From: Candidatus Aminicenantota bacterium
GTDB lineage: Bacteria > Acidobacteriota > Aminicenantia > UBA2199
Assembly: GCA_030620255.1 (NCBI GenBank)
Contig: JAUXFB010000134.1
Coordinates: 1 to 5,128 of the forward strand
Direction: 5' to 3'
DNA length: 5,128 nucleotides
In this document: positions 1-5,128 of the stretch, in pieces
Position numbering within the stretch: position 1 is the stretch's first letter
Layout: each line of letters begins with the position of its first letter
Position numbers and translations under genes: made by a program
Notes under the pieces: generated by a model
Told to the model about the DNA's origin: nothing
Databases searched by the model: none
What the model saw: only the letters and a program-made list of their open reading frames with translations

Positions 1-516
1 ATCTCTGGTCAAACTGAGCTTTGTTCCACATTTACACATCCAACCTTTTATTCTTGCTGGATTTCCAACAACCAAAGCATAATCAGGAACATCTTTTGTT
101 ACAACAGCTCCTGCTGCTACAAATGCATATTCTCCAATCACATGTCCACAAATTATCGTTGAATTAGCTCCTAATGAGGCACTCTTTTTTACAAGAGTTT
201 TTATATAAAATTCAGAACCACGTTGAGGAAATTCAGATCGAGGGTTTAAAATATTAGTAAAAACCATTGATGGACCACAGAACACGTAATCTTCAATCTC
301 TACTCCTTCATATACTGAAACATTATTCTGAATTTTTACACTATTGCCAATAACTACATTATTTCCAACATTAACATTCTGTCCAATGGAGCAGTTCCTT
401 CCAATTTTTGTGCCCCCCTGAATATGAGAAAAATGCCAGATCTTGGTTCCTTCTCCAATATCAACATTTTCATCCACATAACTACTTTCATGAACAAAAA
501 ACTTTTTTTCTTTCAT
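1..516 (-). CDS. wbpD: WbpD-like UDP-sugar N-acetyltransferase (left-handed beta-helix), 3' end cut by window edge
   Basis: Seen: 172 codons are open from ATG at 516 to the window edge, with no stop, so the C-terminus is missing. An AGAGGGAG Shine-Dalgarno lies just upstream, and the next ATG upstream (521) is followed at once by TAA, so 516 is the start. The protein is built of hexapeptide-repeat turns (about residues 16-76 and 116-150) typical of a left-handed beta-helix trimer. Characteristic blocks are IWHFSHI (26-32), [16 protein letters not shown] (61-76), [10 protein letters not shown] (79-88), NPRS (91-94), [15 protein letters not shown] (107-121) and [10 protein letters not shown] (150-159). 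Known: this matches the WbpD/WlbB family, which uses acetyl-CoA to acetylate the 3-amino group of UDP-2-acetamido-3-amino-2,3-dideoxyglucuronate in the cytoplasm. The tail MCKCGTKL (160-167) looks like the first half of a zinc ribbon. It lies 33 bp after the dehydrogenase stop, so the two are almost certainly co-transcribed. Exact substrate is inferred. Confidence 0.88.
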   Translation of the reverse strand, partial: MKEKKFFVHESSYVDENVDIGEGTKIWHFSHIQGGTKIGRNCSIGQNVNVGNNVVIGNSVKIQNNVSVYEGVEIEDYVFCGPSMVFTNILNPRSEFPQRGSEFYIKTLVKKSASLGANSTIICGHVIGEYAFVAAGAVVTKDVPDYALVVGNPARIKGWMCKCGTKLSLTRD

Positions 517-549
517 TACATGCTCCCTCTTTATCTCTTATACGCTATA

Positions 550-2178
550 CTACCTTTTTCGAACTTTCTCTTTAATTCTCTTTATATGACCTCTGCCCAG
601 ACCTTTAACCTCACAGCCCAGTTCAATATATCTTCGAATTTTCTCATCATCAAGAATACCAAAACAATCTATAACAGCCACTGGTTTACCTATCTTTTCA
701 AGGATATAATCCGGATCTAGATCAAGATATTCTTTATGTCTTACAGCAAATACAAGAACATCAATATCATACATAGCTTTTTCCAAATCTTTTTCAATAT
801 TCAAGTTCTTAAGTTTCTTCTGATTTCTAAAAAATAGATGTTTGCTATGATTTGGATAAACTTCCTGATTTTTAAATTCCCACCATATATCCACATAAGG
901 ATCATGGACTCTGATCTCTGCCCCCATTTCAGACAACTTTCTTATCAATATTTCAGAACCACTATATCTTGTATCACCCACGTCCTCTCTATAAGATGCG
1001 CCTAAAATCAAAACCTCAGCACTTGCAATTGGGAAACCCATATTACGCAATGCATCACGAACCAATTGAGCTGCATGAAGTGAGCGAGTATCATTTATAT
1101 CAATAGCAGCAGGTGTTACTTTAAATATATTATCTTCAAAACCAAGTATGTGCTTATATGCCCATATACCAAGCCCACCATCTTTAGGAAGGCAATAGCC
1201 TCCTATTCCAGGTCCGGGGAAAATCATATTACTGTGAGTAGGCCGGACTTTAATTGCTTTAATTACCTTCATAATATCAACCCCGTTTCTTTCAGCAAAT
1301 AAACTCCATTCATCCATAAAGGCTAATATTGTTGCTCTATAACTATTCTCAACAATTTTTGCTGTTTCAGATTCAATAGGTCTATCAAGAACAGTTAATG
1401 GAAATTCATCTGTGTTCAGGACTTCATTCAAAAATTTAACTACTTTGGCTTTTGCTTTTTCATTAACAGCACTGCATACACGCCAGAAATCGCGTATAGA
1501 TGCTACGTAATTTCTTCCAGGCATTACCCTTTCATAACTGTGTGCAAGAAGAGGATCAGTTTTAATTCCCCTCTTTTTAAATATTCTTCTCATTAATGGC
1601 AAAGCTACCTGTTCAGTAGTTCCTGGAGCCACTGTTGTTTCAATTAAAACCAAAGCCTCAGGAGAAATATATTCTGCAATAATGCCAAGAGATACCTCAA
1701 GTGCTTCCATATCAACATTTCCTGTAAATACATTACCCAGATCTTTTTTTACATAATCAAGCTGTACATCCACAACAACAACATCTGCAAGAGATAGAAC
1801 ATCATTTGTATAAGTTGCAATCAAAGTTTTCTTTTTCTTTACACAACGCTCAAACATTGGCGCAACTTCTGGGTCTTCTGCTTTTACTGGAGCTAAACCC
1901 TTGTTTATTGTTGGAATTTTCCAGAAACTTCTTGAACTCGGGCGTTGCACACCAATAACAAATTTAGAGGGTTTACCATTTTCATCTGTTGTATCTGCAA
2001 CAATAGCAGCCATTACAGAGCCAACAAACCCCACACCCATAACTACTACAATTTCCTGTCCCAGTTCCCTTGCATCATCCACTAATTTTTGAATCCTCTC
2101 AAATTCTCCTTTATAATCCTCTTTTTCAGGCAAACTATACTCAATGCCTTCAGGGCTCTTTGAAATTAAATCACTCAT
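550..2178 (-). CDS. Nucleotide-sugar dehydrogenase, UDP-glucose/GDP-mannose dehydrogenase family, long divergent form
   Basis: Likely performs the two-step NAD(P)-dependent oxidation of a UDP-sugar C6 alcohol to a uronic acid in the cytoplasm. Seen: 542 residues, ATG at 2178 behind AGAGAGG with a 4-nt spacer, stop TAG. N-terminal Rossmann glycine motif GVGFVG at 48-53; VAPGTTE at 183-189; ERVMPG at 216-221; the central-domain signature IESETAKIVENSYRA at 268-282 with Lys274 and Asn278; catalytic Cys329 in GGYCLPKD; C-terminal NAD-dependent block GASYREDVGDTRYSG at 393-407. Typical members are about 430 residues. The extra length is a ~42-residue N-terminal extension, a longer segment between strands beta1 and beta3 (about 62-108), and a longer C-terminal domain near 428-462. 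The usual acidic residue after beta2 is replaced (VIGVQRP, 74-80). Context, just before a WbpD-like gene, suggests a UDP-GlcNAc 6-dehydrogenase (WbpA role), but UDP-glucose or another UDP-sugar is not excluded, so no symbol is given. Confidence 0.88.
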   Translation of the reverse strand: MSDLISKSPEGIEYSLPEKEDYKGEFERIQKLVDDARELGQEIVVVMGVGFVGSVMAAIVADTTDENGKPSKFVIGVQRPSSRSFWKIPTINKGLAPVKAEDPEVAPMFERCVKKKKTLIATYTNDVLSLADVVVVDVQLDYVKKDLGNVFTGNVDMEALEVSLGIIAEYISPEALVLIETTVAPGTTEQVALPLMRRIFKKRGIKTDPLLAHSYERVMPGRNYVASIRDFWRVCSAVNEKAKAKVVKFLNEVLNTDEFPLTVLDRPIESETAKIVENSYRATILAFMDEWSLFAERNGVDIMKVIKAIKVRPTHSNMIFPGPGIGGYCLPKDGGLGIWAYKHILGFEDNIFKVTPAAIDINDTRSLHAAQLVRDALRNMGFPIASAEVLILGASYREDVGDTRYSGSEILIRKLSEMGAEIRVHDPYVDIWWEFKNQEVYPNHSKHLFFRNQKKLKNLNIEKDLEKAMYDIDVLVFAVRHKEYLDLDPDYILEKIGKPVAVIDCFGILDDEKIRRYIELGCEVKGLGRGHIKRIKEKVRKR

Positions 2179-2304
2179 TTTACCTCTCTTAAGTTATTAA
2201 TTTATATTTATTAGTTGAATAGTCTTTCTTTTATAAGCCTAAGTTTAAGATTGAGGTTCTGTTTCCACTTGAACATGAACTTGCACTCACACTTACACAG
2301 ACAC
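2179..2304 (-). other. Intergenic spacer between rmlA and the dehydrogenase gene
   Basis: This 126-bp spacer holds most of a degenerate hexamer array on its rmlA side, then an AT-rich stretch leading to the dehydrogenase ribosome-binding site. I see no stem-loop followed by a T run in the transcribed (minus) sense, so read-through from rmlA into the dehydrogenase is plausible. I see no convincing -35/-10 pair either. Confidence 0.5.
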
Positions 2305-2311
2305 TCACACT
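2264..2311 (-). repeat. Degenerate hexamer array A (AGTGTN x8), starting at the rmlA stop
   Basis: Read on the minus strand, eight consecutive 6-bp units run from 2311 down to 2264 with consensus AGTGTN. The first units are AGTGTG, AGTGTC, TGTGTA; the units decay toward AGTTCA, TGTTCA and finally AGTGGA. The array overlaps the end of rmlA: its first unit contributes the last Val codon and the TGA stop. Two more in-frame stops follow inside the array. It matches arrays B and C elsewhere in the window. Confidence 0.8.
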
Positions 2312-3165
2312 AGATTCAAAAGGTATTGACCATAATCACTAGCTTTCAATGGTATAGCCAATTTTTTTAACTGAAACTTATCAATATATCCCATTCTAAA
2401 AGCAATCTCTTCTACACAGGAAATCTTAAGTCCCTGTCTATCTTGAATAGTCTTGACAAATTGTGCAGCTTCCATCAAAGAATTATTCGTACCTGCATCC
2501 AACCATGCATATCCTCTCCCCATTAATTGTGCTTTTAAATTACTTCTCTTGAGGTATTCATTGTTCACATCAGTTATTTCAATTTCACCCCTGTATGAGG
2601 GTTTAATATTTTTTGCAATTTCAACAACATCATTATCATAAAAATAGAGTCCTACAGCTGCATAATTCGATTTTGGCTTCTCTGGTTTTTCCTCTATACT
2701 TAAAACTTTTCTCTTATCATCAAATTCAATCACTCCATATCTTTCAGGGTTTTTCACATAATATCCAAAAATAACTGCTCCCTCTTTTAATTTAGAAGAT
2801 TCCTGAAGCATAGAAGCTAAATTTAAACCATAAAAAATATTATCACCTAAAATCAAACATACATTTTCTTTTGAAATAAACTCTTCACCTATAATAAATG
2901 CATCTGCCAGGCCTTTTGGATAAGGTTGCTCAGCATATTTTAAGGAAATTCCCCATTTTGAACCATTCTGCAACAATTTCTTAAATTTTGGCAAATCCTC
3001 AGGCGTTGAAATAATTAAAATCTCTCGAATACCCGCCAGCATTAAGGTTGAAAGAGGATAATATATCATTGGTTTATCGTAAATGGGAAGTAATTGTTTT
3101 GATATTGGAATTGTAATTGGGTATAGCCTTGTTCCAGACCCACCTGCTAAAATTATTCCTTTCAT
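2305..3165 (-). CDS. rmlA: Glucose-1-phosphate thymidylyltransferase RmlA
   Basis: Catalyses dTTP + glucose-1-phosphate to dTDP-glucose + PPi, the first step of dTDP-rhamnose and other dTDP-deoxysugar pathways, in the cytoplasm. Seen: 286 residues, close to the usual ~290. The N-terminal nucleotidyltransferase signature GGSGTRLYP is at 8-16, followed by [18 protein letters not shown] at 22-39. LGDN at 106-109 carries the probable metal-ligand Asp108, EEKP is at 158-161, and WLDAGT at 221-226 carries the second probable Mg2+-binding Asp223. The C-terminus ending YLLNLV is normal for the family. ATG at 3165 is preceded by GGAGG with a 7-nt spacer, a strong ribosome-binding site. The TGA stop lies inside hexamer array A. 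It is separated from rmlB by the IVP gene and two arrays, an unusual interruption of a pair often found adjacent. Identity is secure; end product (rhamnose or another 6-deoxysugar) depends on genes outside the window. Confidence 0.97.
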   Translation of the reverse strand: MKGIILAGGSGTRLYPITIPISKQLLPIYDKPMIYYPLSTLMLAGIREILIISTPEDLPKFKKLLQNGSKWGISLKYAEQPYPKGLADAFIIGEEFISKENVCLILGDNIFYGLNLASMLQESSKLKEGAVIFGYYVKNPERYGVIEFDDKRKVLSIEEKPEKPKSNYAAVGLYFYDNDVVEIAKNIKPSYRGEIEITDVNNEYLKRSNLKAQLMGRGYAWLDAGTNNSLMEAAQFVKTIQDRQGLKISCVEEIAFRMGYIDKFQLKKLAIPLKASDYGQYLLNLV

Positions 3166-3265
3166 ATAAAAACCTCCGATTTTTTAGTGTTAGTGTATGT
3201 GACTGTGTCAGTGCTACTTACTATAACCTTGCCACACTTTTTTAATAAGATGTATAATAGATAAC
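3166..3265 (-). other. Spacer between the IVP gene and rmlA
   Basis: This 100-bp spacer holds hexamer array B and, next to it, the rmlA ribosome-binding site (CCTCC on the plus strand at 3173-3177). The part nearest the IVP stop is AT-rich. I see no rho-independent terminator in the transcribed sense, so transcription from rmlB through the IVP gene into rmlA is plausible. Confidence 0.5.
3187..3216 (+). repeat. Degenerate hexamer array B (AGTGTN x5), inverted relative to A and C
   Basis: Read on the plus strand, five 6-bp units run from 3187: AGTGTT, AGTGTA, TGTGAC, then TGTGTC and AGTGCT. It starts right after a T6 run and lies 9 bp upstream of the rmlA Shine-Dalgarno. Compared unit by unit with the first five units of array A (read on its own strand) I count 23 of 30 identical positions, including the T-variant third unit and the GC fifth unit. 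It shares AGTGTTAGTG and GTGTCAGTG with array C in inverted orientation. Confidence 0.78.
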
Positions 3266-3652
3266 TCATTTTTTTAAATCCCTATTTGTTGTTAACGAAA
3301 TTATTAGTCCATTCAACATCTTACATATATCATTAACTTTTCTATAAAAATTTTCATATTCTTCATTAGAAATATACTCAAGGTCGCGTGATAAGAGAAG
3401 ATGATATTTCAGCTCGCCAGCTGATCCTTTAGCAATTCCTGCAAATTGTCTGTATTCTTTGGTGTTAATTCTTGAACTACCTTCCAATAAATTTGCACAA
3501 ATTGACGAGGATGATCTTCTTATCTGTGACGCTAAACCATATTTTTCTTCTTCCGGAAAAATTTTAGTGATTTTATACATATCCAAAGTTAATTCATGAG
3601 CCTGTATGAAAACATTTAAATTTTCAACACTTTTTATTTTATTCTCTTCCAT
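3266..3652 (-). CDS. Four-helix-bundle protein, 23S rRNA intervening-sequence-protein (IVP/S23) family
   Basis: Seen: 128 residues, the usual length for the family, almost all helical by composition, with four probable amphipathic helices at about 12-31, 36-57, 64-92 and 97-121. Family hallmarks are FPEEEKYGLASQIRRSSSSI (32-51), NLLEGSSR (54-61, usually N-I-A-E-G), EYRQFAGIAKGSAGEL (66-81) and a final KMLNGLIISL (111-120). Known: homologues are encoded in intervening sequences inserted in 23S rRNA of Leptospira and Coxiella and as free-standing genes in many environmental bacteria; the avd protein of diversity-generating retroelements has the same fold. Molecular role is not established. There is no recognisable Shine-Dalgarno before ATG 3652 (only TAAGTTAAA). 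It sits between rmlB and rmlA, flanked by inverted hexamer arrays, and has no obvious link to sugar synthesis, so it looks like an inserted passenger. Confidence 0.9.
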   Translation of the reverse strand: MEENKIKSVENLNVFIQAHELTLDMYKITKIFPEEEKYGLASQIRRSSSSICANLLEGSSRINTKEYRQFAGIAKGSAGELKYHLLLSRDLEYISNEEYENFYRKVNDICKMLNGLIISLTTNRDLKK

Positions 3653-3722
3653 TTTAACTTATAAAATAATATTTACAAAAGAACTTTTTTTCCTTCCACC
3701 GTCACTAACACTGTCACTGACA
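3653..3722 (-). other. Spacer between rmlB and the IVP gene
   Basis: This 70-bp spacer consists of hexamer array C next to rmlB, then a strongly AT-rich stretch with an A7 run (transcribed sense) up to the IVP start codon. No good Shine-Dalgarno and no clear terminator are visible. The only stem, AAAAG/CTTTT around 3677-3688, is too short to count. Confidence 0.45.
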
Positions 3723-3724
3723 CT
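3695..3724 (-). repeat. Degenerate hexamer array C (AGTGTN x5), starting at the rmlB stop
   Basis: Read on the minus strand, five 6-bp units run from 3724: AGTGTC, AGTGAC, AGTGTT, then AGTGAC and GGTGGA. The rmlB TAG stop codon (3725-3723) overlaps its first unit, giving the junction TAGTGTCAGTG. Array A likewise begins TAGTGTGAGTG at the end of rmlA, and both arrays finish with a GTGGA unit. The array also contains the odd palindrome TGTCACTGACA. Confidence 0.78.
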
Positions 3725-4856
3725 AATCATACATCCTCTCATAATATTTTTCATATTCACCTGTTGTTACATGCTTTACCCAGTCTCTGTTTTTCAAATA
3801 CCACCCAATTGTATCTTTTAACTTTTCTTCAAAAACACTATGTGGAGCCCATCCCAGATCTTTCTTCATCTTTGTTGCATCAATTGCATACCTTCTGTCA
3901 TGACCCAATCTATCCTTTACATATGTTATTAAATCTTTGTAACTAACTGATTTTAAATTTTGAATTTTGAATTTTAAATTATTCTTAATTGGATAAAGTT
4001 CATCTAACATTTCACAAATTTTATTCACAATATAGATATTTTCCAATTCATTATTTCCACCAATATTGTAAACTTCTCCTGGTTTGCCTTTTCTCAACAC
4101 AGTGTATATTGCATCACAATGATCTTCTACATAAAGCCAATCACGAATATTTTTTCCATCTCCATAAACGGGTAACATTTTATTATTCAATGCATTATTT
4201 ATAATTAAAGGTATTAATTTTTCAGGAAATTGATATGGACCATAATTATTTGAACACCGGGTAATCAGGGTTGGAAGTCCGTATGTATAAAAATAGGATT
4301 TAACCAAATGATCGGCTGAGGCTTTAGATGCAGAATAGGGACTGCGAGGCTTCAACGAGGTCTTTTCTGTAAATTTATCAGATTTTTTATCCTCTCTAAG
4401 ACTCCCATAAACCTCATCTGTTGAAATTTGCAAGAATCGTTTTTCATGCCACTCAGATTCCTCCCATTTTTTTTTTGCTGAACATAAAAGACTTGCTGTT
4501 CCCACAACATTGGTTTCAATAAAAATATTTGGTTCTAAAATAGAGCGATCAACATGAGACTCAGCAGCAAAATGTACAACAAAATCAAAGTCATATTCTT
4601 TAAAAATAATATCAAGTAATCTGCTGTCGCATATATCACCCTTTAAAAATTTATAATTTTTACGGTTTTCAATATCCTTCAGATTTTCCAAATTCCCAGC
4701 ATAAGTCAGTTTATCTAAATTAACAATAAAAATATCTTTTTCCTGTTTTAACATATAATGAATGAAATTTGAGCCAATAAAACCTGCTCCACCCGTTACA
4801 AGCATTGTTTTAACCTCAGATTTAACGCCTGTTAATTCAGATACAGTTTTAATCAT
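3723..4856 (-). CDS. rmlB: dTDP-glucose 4,6-dehydratase RmlB
   Basis: Converts dTDP-glucose to dTDP-4-keto-6-deoxyglucose using tightly bound NAD+, the second step of dTDP-rhamnose synthesis, in the cytoplasm. Seen: 377 residues, an extended short-chain dehydrogenase. NAD-binding TGGAGFIG at 21-28, HFAAESHVDRSI at 95-106, catalytic TDEVYG at 146-151 (Asp147, Glu148), YSASK at 174-178 with Tyr174/Lys178, RCSNNYGPYQFPEKLIP at 200-216, NIRDWLYVEDHC at 236-247 and DRLGHDRRYAIDA at 315-327. The length exceeds the usual ~330-360 for two reasons: a 17-residue N-terminal extension before the usual start at Met18, and a ~10-residue Lys/Asn-rich insertion at about 290-304 encoded by a 7-bp tandem repeat. 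ATG 4856 has AAGGAG 5 nt upstream; Met18 (4805) has only a weaker GAGG. First gene of the visible cluster. The core is intact and it should be active. Confidence 0.96.
   Translation of the reverse strand: MIKTVSELTGVKSEVKTMLVTGGAGFIGSNFIHYMLKQEKDIFIVNLDKLTYAGNLENLKDIENRKNYKFLKGDICDSRLLDIIFKEYDFDFVVHFAAESHVDRSILEPNIFIETNVVGTASLLCSAKKKWEESEWHEKRFLQISTDEVYGSLREDKKSDKFTEKTSLKPRSPYSASKASADHLVKSYFYTYGLPTLITRCSNNYGPYQFPEKLIPLIINNALNNKMLPVYGDGKNIRDWLYVEDHCDAIYTVLRKGKPGEVYNIGGNNELENIYIVNKICEMLDELYPIKNNLKFKIQNLKSVSYKDLITYVKDRLGHDRRYAIDATKMKKDLGWAPHSVFEEKLKDTIGWYLKNRDWVKHVTTGEYEKYYERMYD
3950..3980 (-). repeat. AT-rich 7-bp tandem repeat inside rmlB
   Basis: On the plus strand four 7-bp units follow one another from 3950: attttaa, attttga, attttga, attttaa, plus a partial att. 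In rmlB they encode residues 294-303 (LKFKIQNLKS), an insertion in a loop between the conserved CEMLDELYP and SYKDLITYV blocks. Related AT-rich words (tttaaaattttga near 4875, atttaaattttaaat near 4998) occur in the rmlB leader, so this may be a locally spread simple repeat. Confidence 0.7.
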
Positions 4857-4861
4857 TTATT

Positions 4862-4867
4862 CTCCTT
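4862..4867 (-). promoter_or_regulatory. Ribosome-binding site of rmlB (decides its start)
   Basis: AAGGAG on the minus strand, 5 nt before ATG 4856. It is the best Shine-Dalgarno in the window and favours the longer RmlB start over Met18 at 4805, which is where homologues usually begin. Confidence 0.7.
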
Positions 4868-4885
4868 TTCAAGTTTAAAATTTTG

Positions 4886-4907
4886 ATTACCATTTTATAT
4901 TGGTAAT
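4886..4907. promoter_or_regulatory. Small inverted repeat in the rmlB leader
   Basis: Perfect 7-bp arms ATTACCA (4886-4892) and TGGTAAT (4901-4907) are separated by 8 AT bases. It lies about 20 bp upstream of the rmlB Shine-Dalgarno. It could be an operator or a weak leader hairpin. It is not a terminator, since no T run follows in the transcribed sense. Chance occurrence in AT-rich DNA is possible. Confidence 0.3.
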
Positions 4908-5012
4908 ATAAATAATTTAAGATAAGCTACCGCCGTTAAGATATTGCGTACTCAAAAAACAAAATATTTCATTTCTATAAATACAGGTAACCCTATATTT
5001 AAATTTTAAATG

Positions 5013-5041
5013 ATTATAGCCTGTTTTAACACAAAAATAAA
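5013..5041 (-). promoter_or_regulatory. Candidate sigma-70-type promoter for the rmlB cluster
   Basis: On the minus strand a perfect TATAAT (5018-5013) is preceded, with a 17-bp spacer, by TTTATT (5041-5036), a weak 3-of-6 match to TTGACA. It would give an rmlB leader of about 150 nt. It is the best match I see in this stretch, but AT-rich DNA produces such matches often, and transcription may also enter from beyond the window. Confidence 0.3.
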
Positions 5042-5128
5042 CCCTGGTTATACCTAAATTTGGATATTTCCCCAAAATCAAGATCAAGCAGGCGTGTCGG
5101 CTTCCCTTTGAACGGCTTGCGAATCCCA

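Larger units (their letters stand above)
4857..5128. other. AT-rich region upstream of rmlB with a GC-rich right edge
   Basis: No convincing gene lies here. The stretch 4857-5084 is AT-rich with simple T/A tracts, a palindrome and a possible promoter. From about 5087 the composition jumps to roughly 60% G+C (25 of 42 bases counted) until the window ends. On the minus strand one frame is open from the right edge to a TAA at 5026-5028 (33 codons, beginning GIRKPFKGKPTRLLDLDF), which might be the 3' end of an upstream gene or of a mobile element. I do not recognise it, and it is too short to call. Confidence 0.35.

Noticed and set aside
424..720. 98-codon plus-strand open frame across the start of the acetyltransferase gene and the end of the dehydrogenase gene
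   Set aside because: It overlaps two well-supported minus-strand genes, has low-complexity Phe/Ile/Asn/Leu composition expected from antisense AT-rich DNA, and has no recognisable domain.
3253..3258. TATAAT on the plus strand between the IVP gene and array B, as an antisense promoter
   Set aside because: No acceptable -35 lies 16-18 bp upstream, and isolated TATAAT words are expected in DNA this AT-rich.
3677..3694. Rho-independent terminator after rmlB
   Set aside because: The only stem is 5 bp with a 2-base loop and AT-rich, and the T run is on the plus strand, not following a stem in the transcribed sense.
2264..3724. CRISPR-like interpretation of the three repeat arrays
   Set aside because: Units are 6 bp, contiguous and degenerate, with no spacers of uniform length and no cas genes nearby.
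3606..3821. Plus-strand open frame over the rmlB/IVP junction
   Set aside because: It is antisense to rmlB and the IVP gene and its protein is Leu/Phe/Ile/Thr-rich shadow sequence. The hexamer array C supplies its serine/leucine/threonine run.
3723..4856. Frameshift or damage in rmlB because of the unusual insert
   Set aside because: The frame is continuous and all conserved blocks before and after the insert are intact.
4917..5126. 69-codon minus-strand open frame running in from the right edge
   Set aside because: Its composition looks non-coding, it spans the AT-rich leader including the candidate promoter, and it has no recognisable motif.

Overview
The window is a piece of a surface-polysaccharide (O-antigen or capsule type) sugar-nucleotide locus. 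All five recognisable genes lie on the minus strand. In transcription order, right to left, they are: rmlB (dTDP-glucose 4,6-dehydratase), a small four-helix-bundle gene of the 23S rRNA intervening-sequence-protein (IVP) family, rmlA (glucose-1-phosphate thymidylyltransferase), a divergent UDP-glucose/GDP-mannose-dehydrogenase-family enzyme, and a WbpD-like hexapeptide N-acetyltransferase that runs off the left edge. The DNA is AT-rich (about one third G+C by eye). A Gram-negative-style polysaccharide locus in an AT-rich, probably environmental bacterium fits, but the phylum cannot be fixed from this sequence.

Layout: 1-516 is the acetyltransferase (3' end missing). After a 33-bp gap, 550-2178 is the dehydrogenase. 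The 126-bp gap 2179-2304 carries a degenerate hexamer array that begins at the rmlA stop codon. rmlA is 2305-3165. The gap 3166-3265 holds a second array in the opposite orientation. The IVP gene is 3266-3652. The gap 3653-3722 holds a third array that begins at the rmlB stop codon. rmlB is 3723-4856. The last 272 bp are an AT-rich leader or intergenic stretch with a possible promoter and a small palindrome, ending in an abruptly GC-rich edge.

How the genes work together: RmlA makes dTDP-glucose and RmlB dehydrates it to dTDP-4-keto-6-deoxyglucose, the branch point to dTDP-rhamnose and other 6-deoxysugars; rmlC and rmlD are not in the window. The dehydrogenase plus the WbpD-like acetyltransferase suggest a 2,3-diacetamido-2,3-dideoxy-uronic acid branch (WbpA/B/E/D type), with the WbpB and WbpE equivalents expected outside the window.

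The most unusual feature is between the genes. Three short period-6 arrays of consensus AGTGTN sit exactly at gene boundaries. Two of them flank the IVP gene in inverted orientation, and two begin at the stop codons of rmlA and rmlB. This looks like a small inserted unit, or a family of intergenic repeats, associated with an IVP-type gene, splitting the rmlB-rmlA pair.
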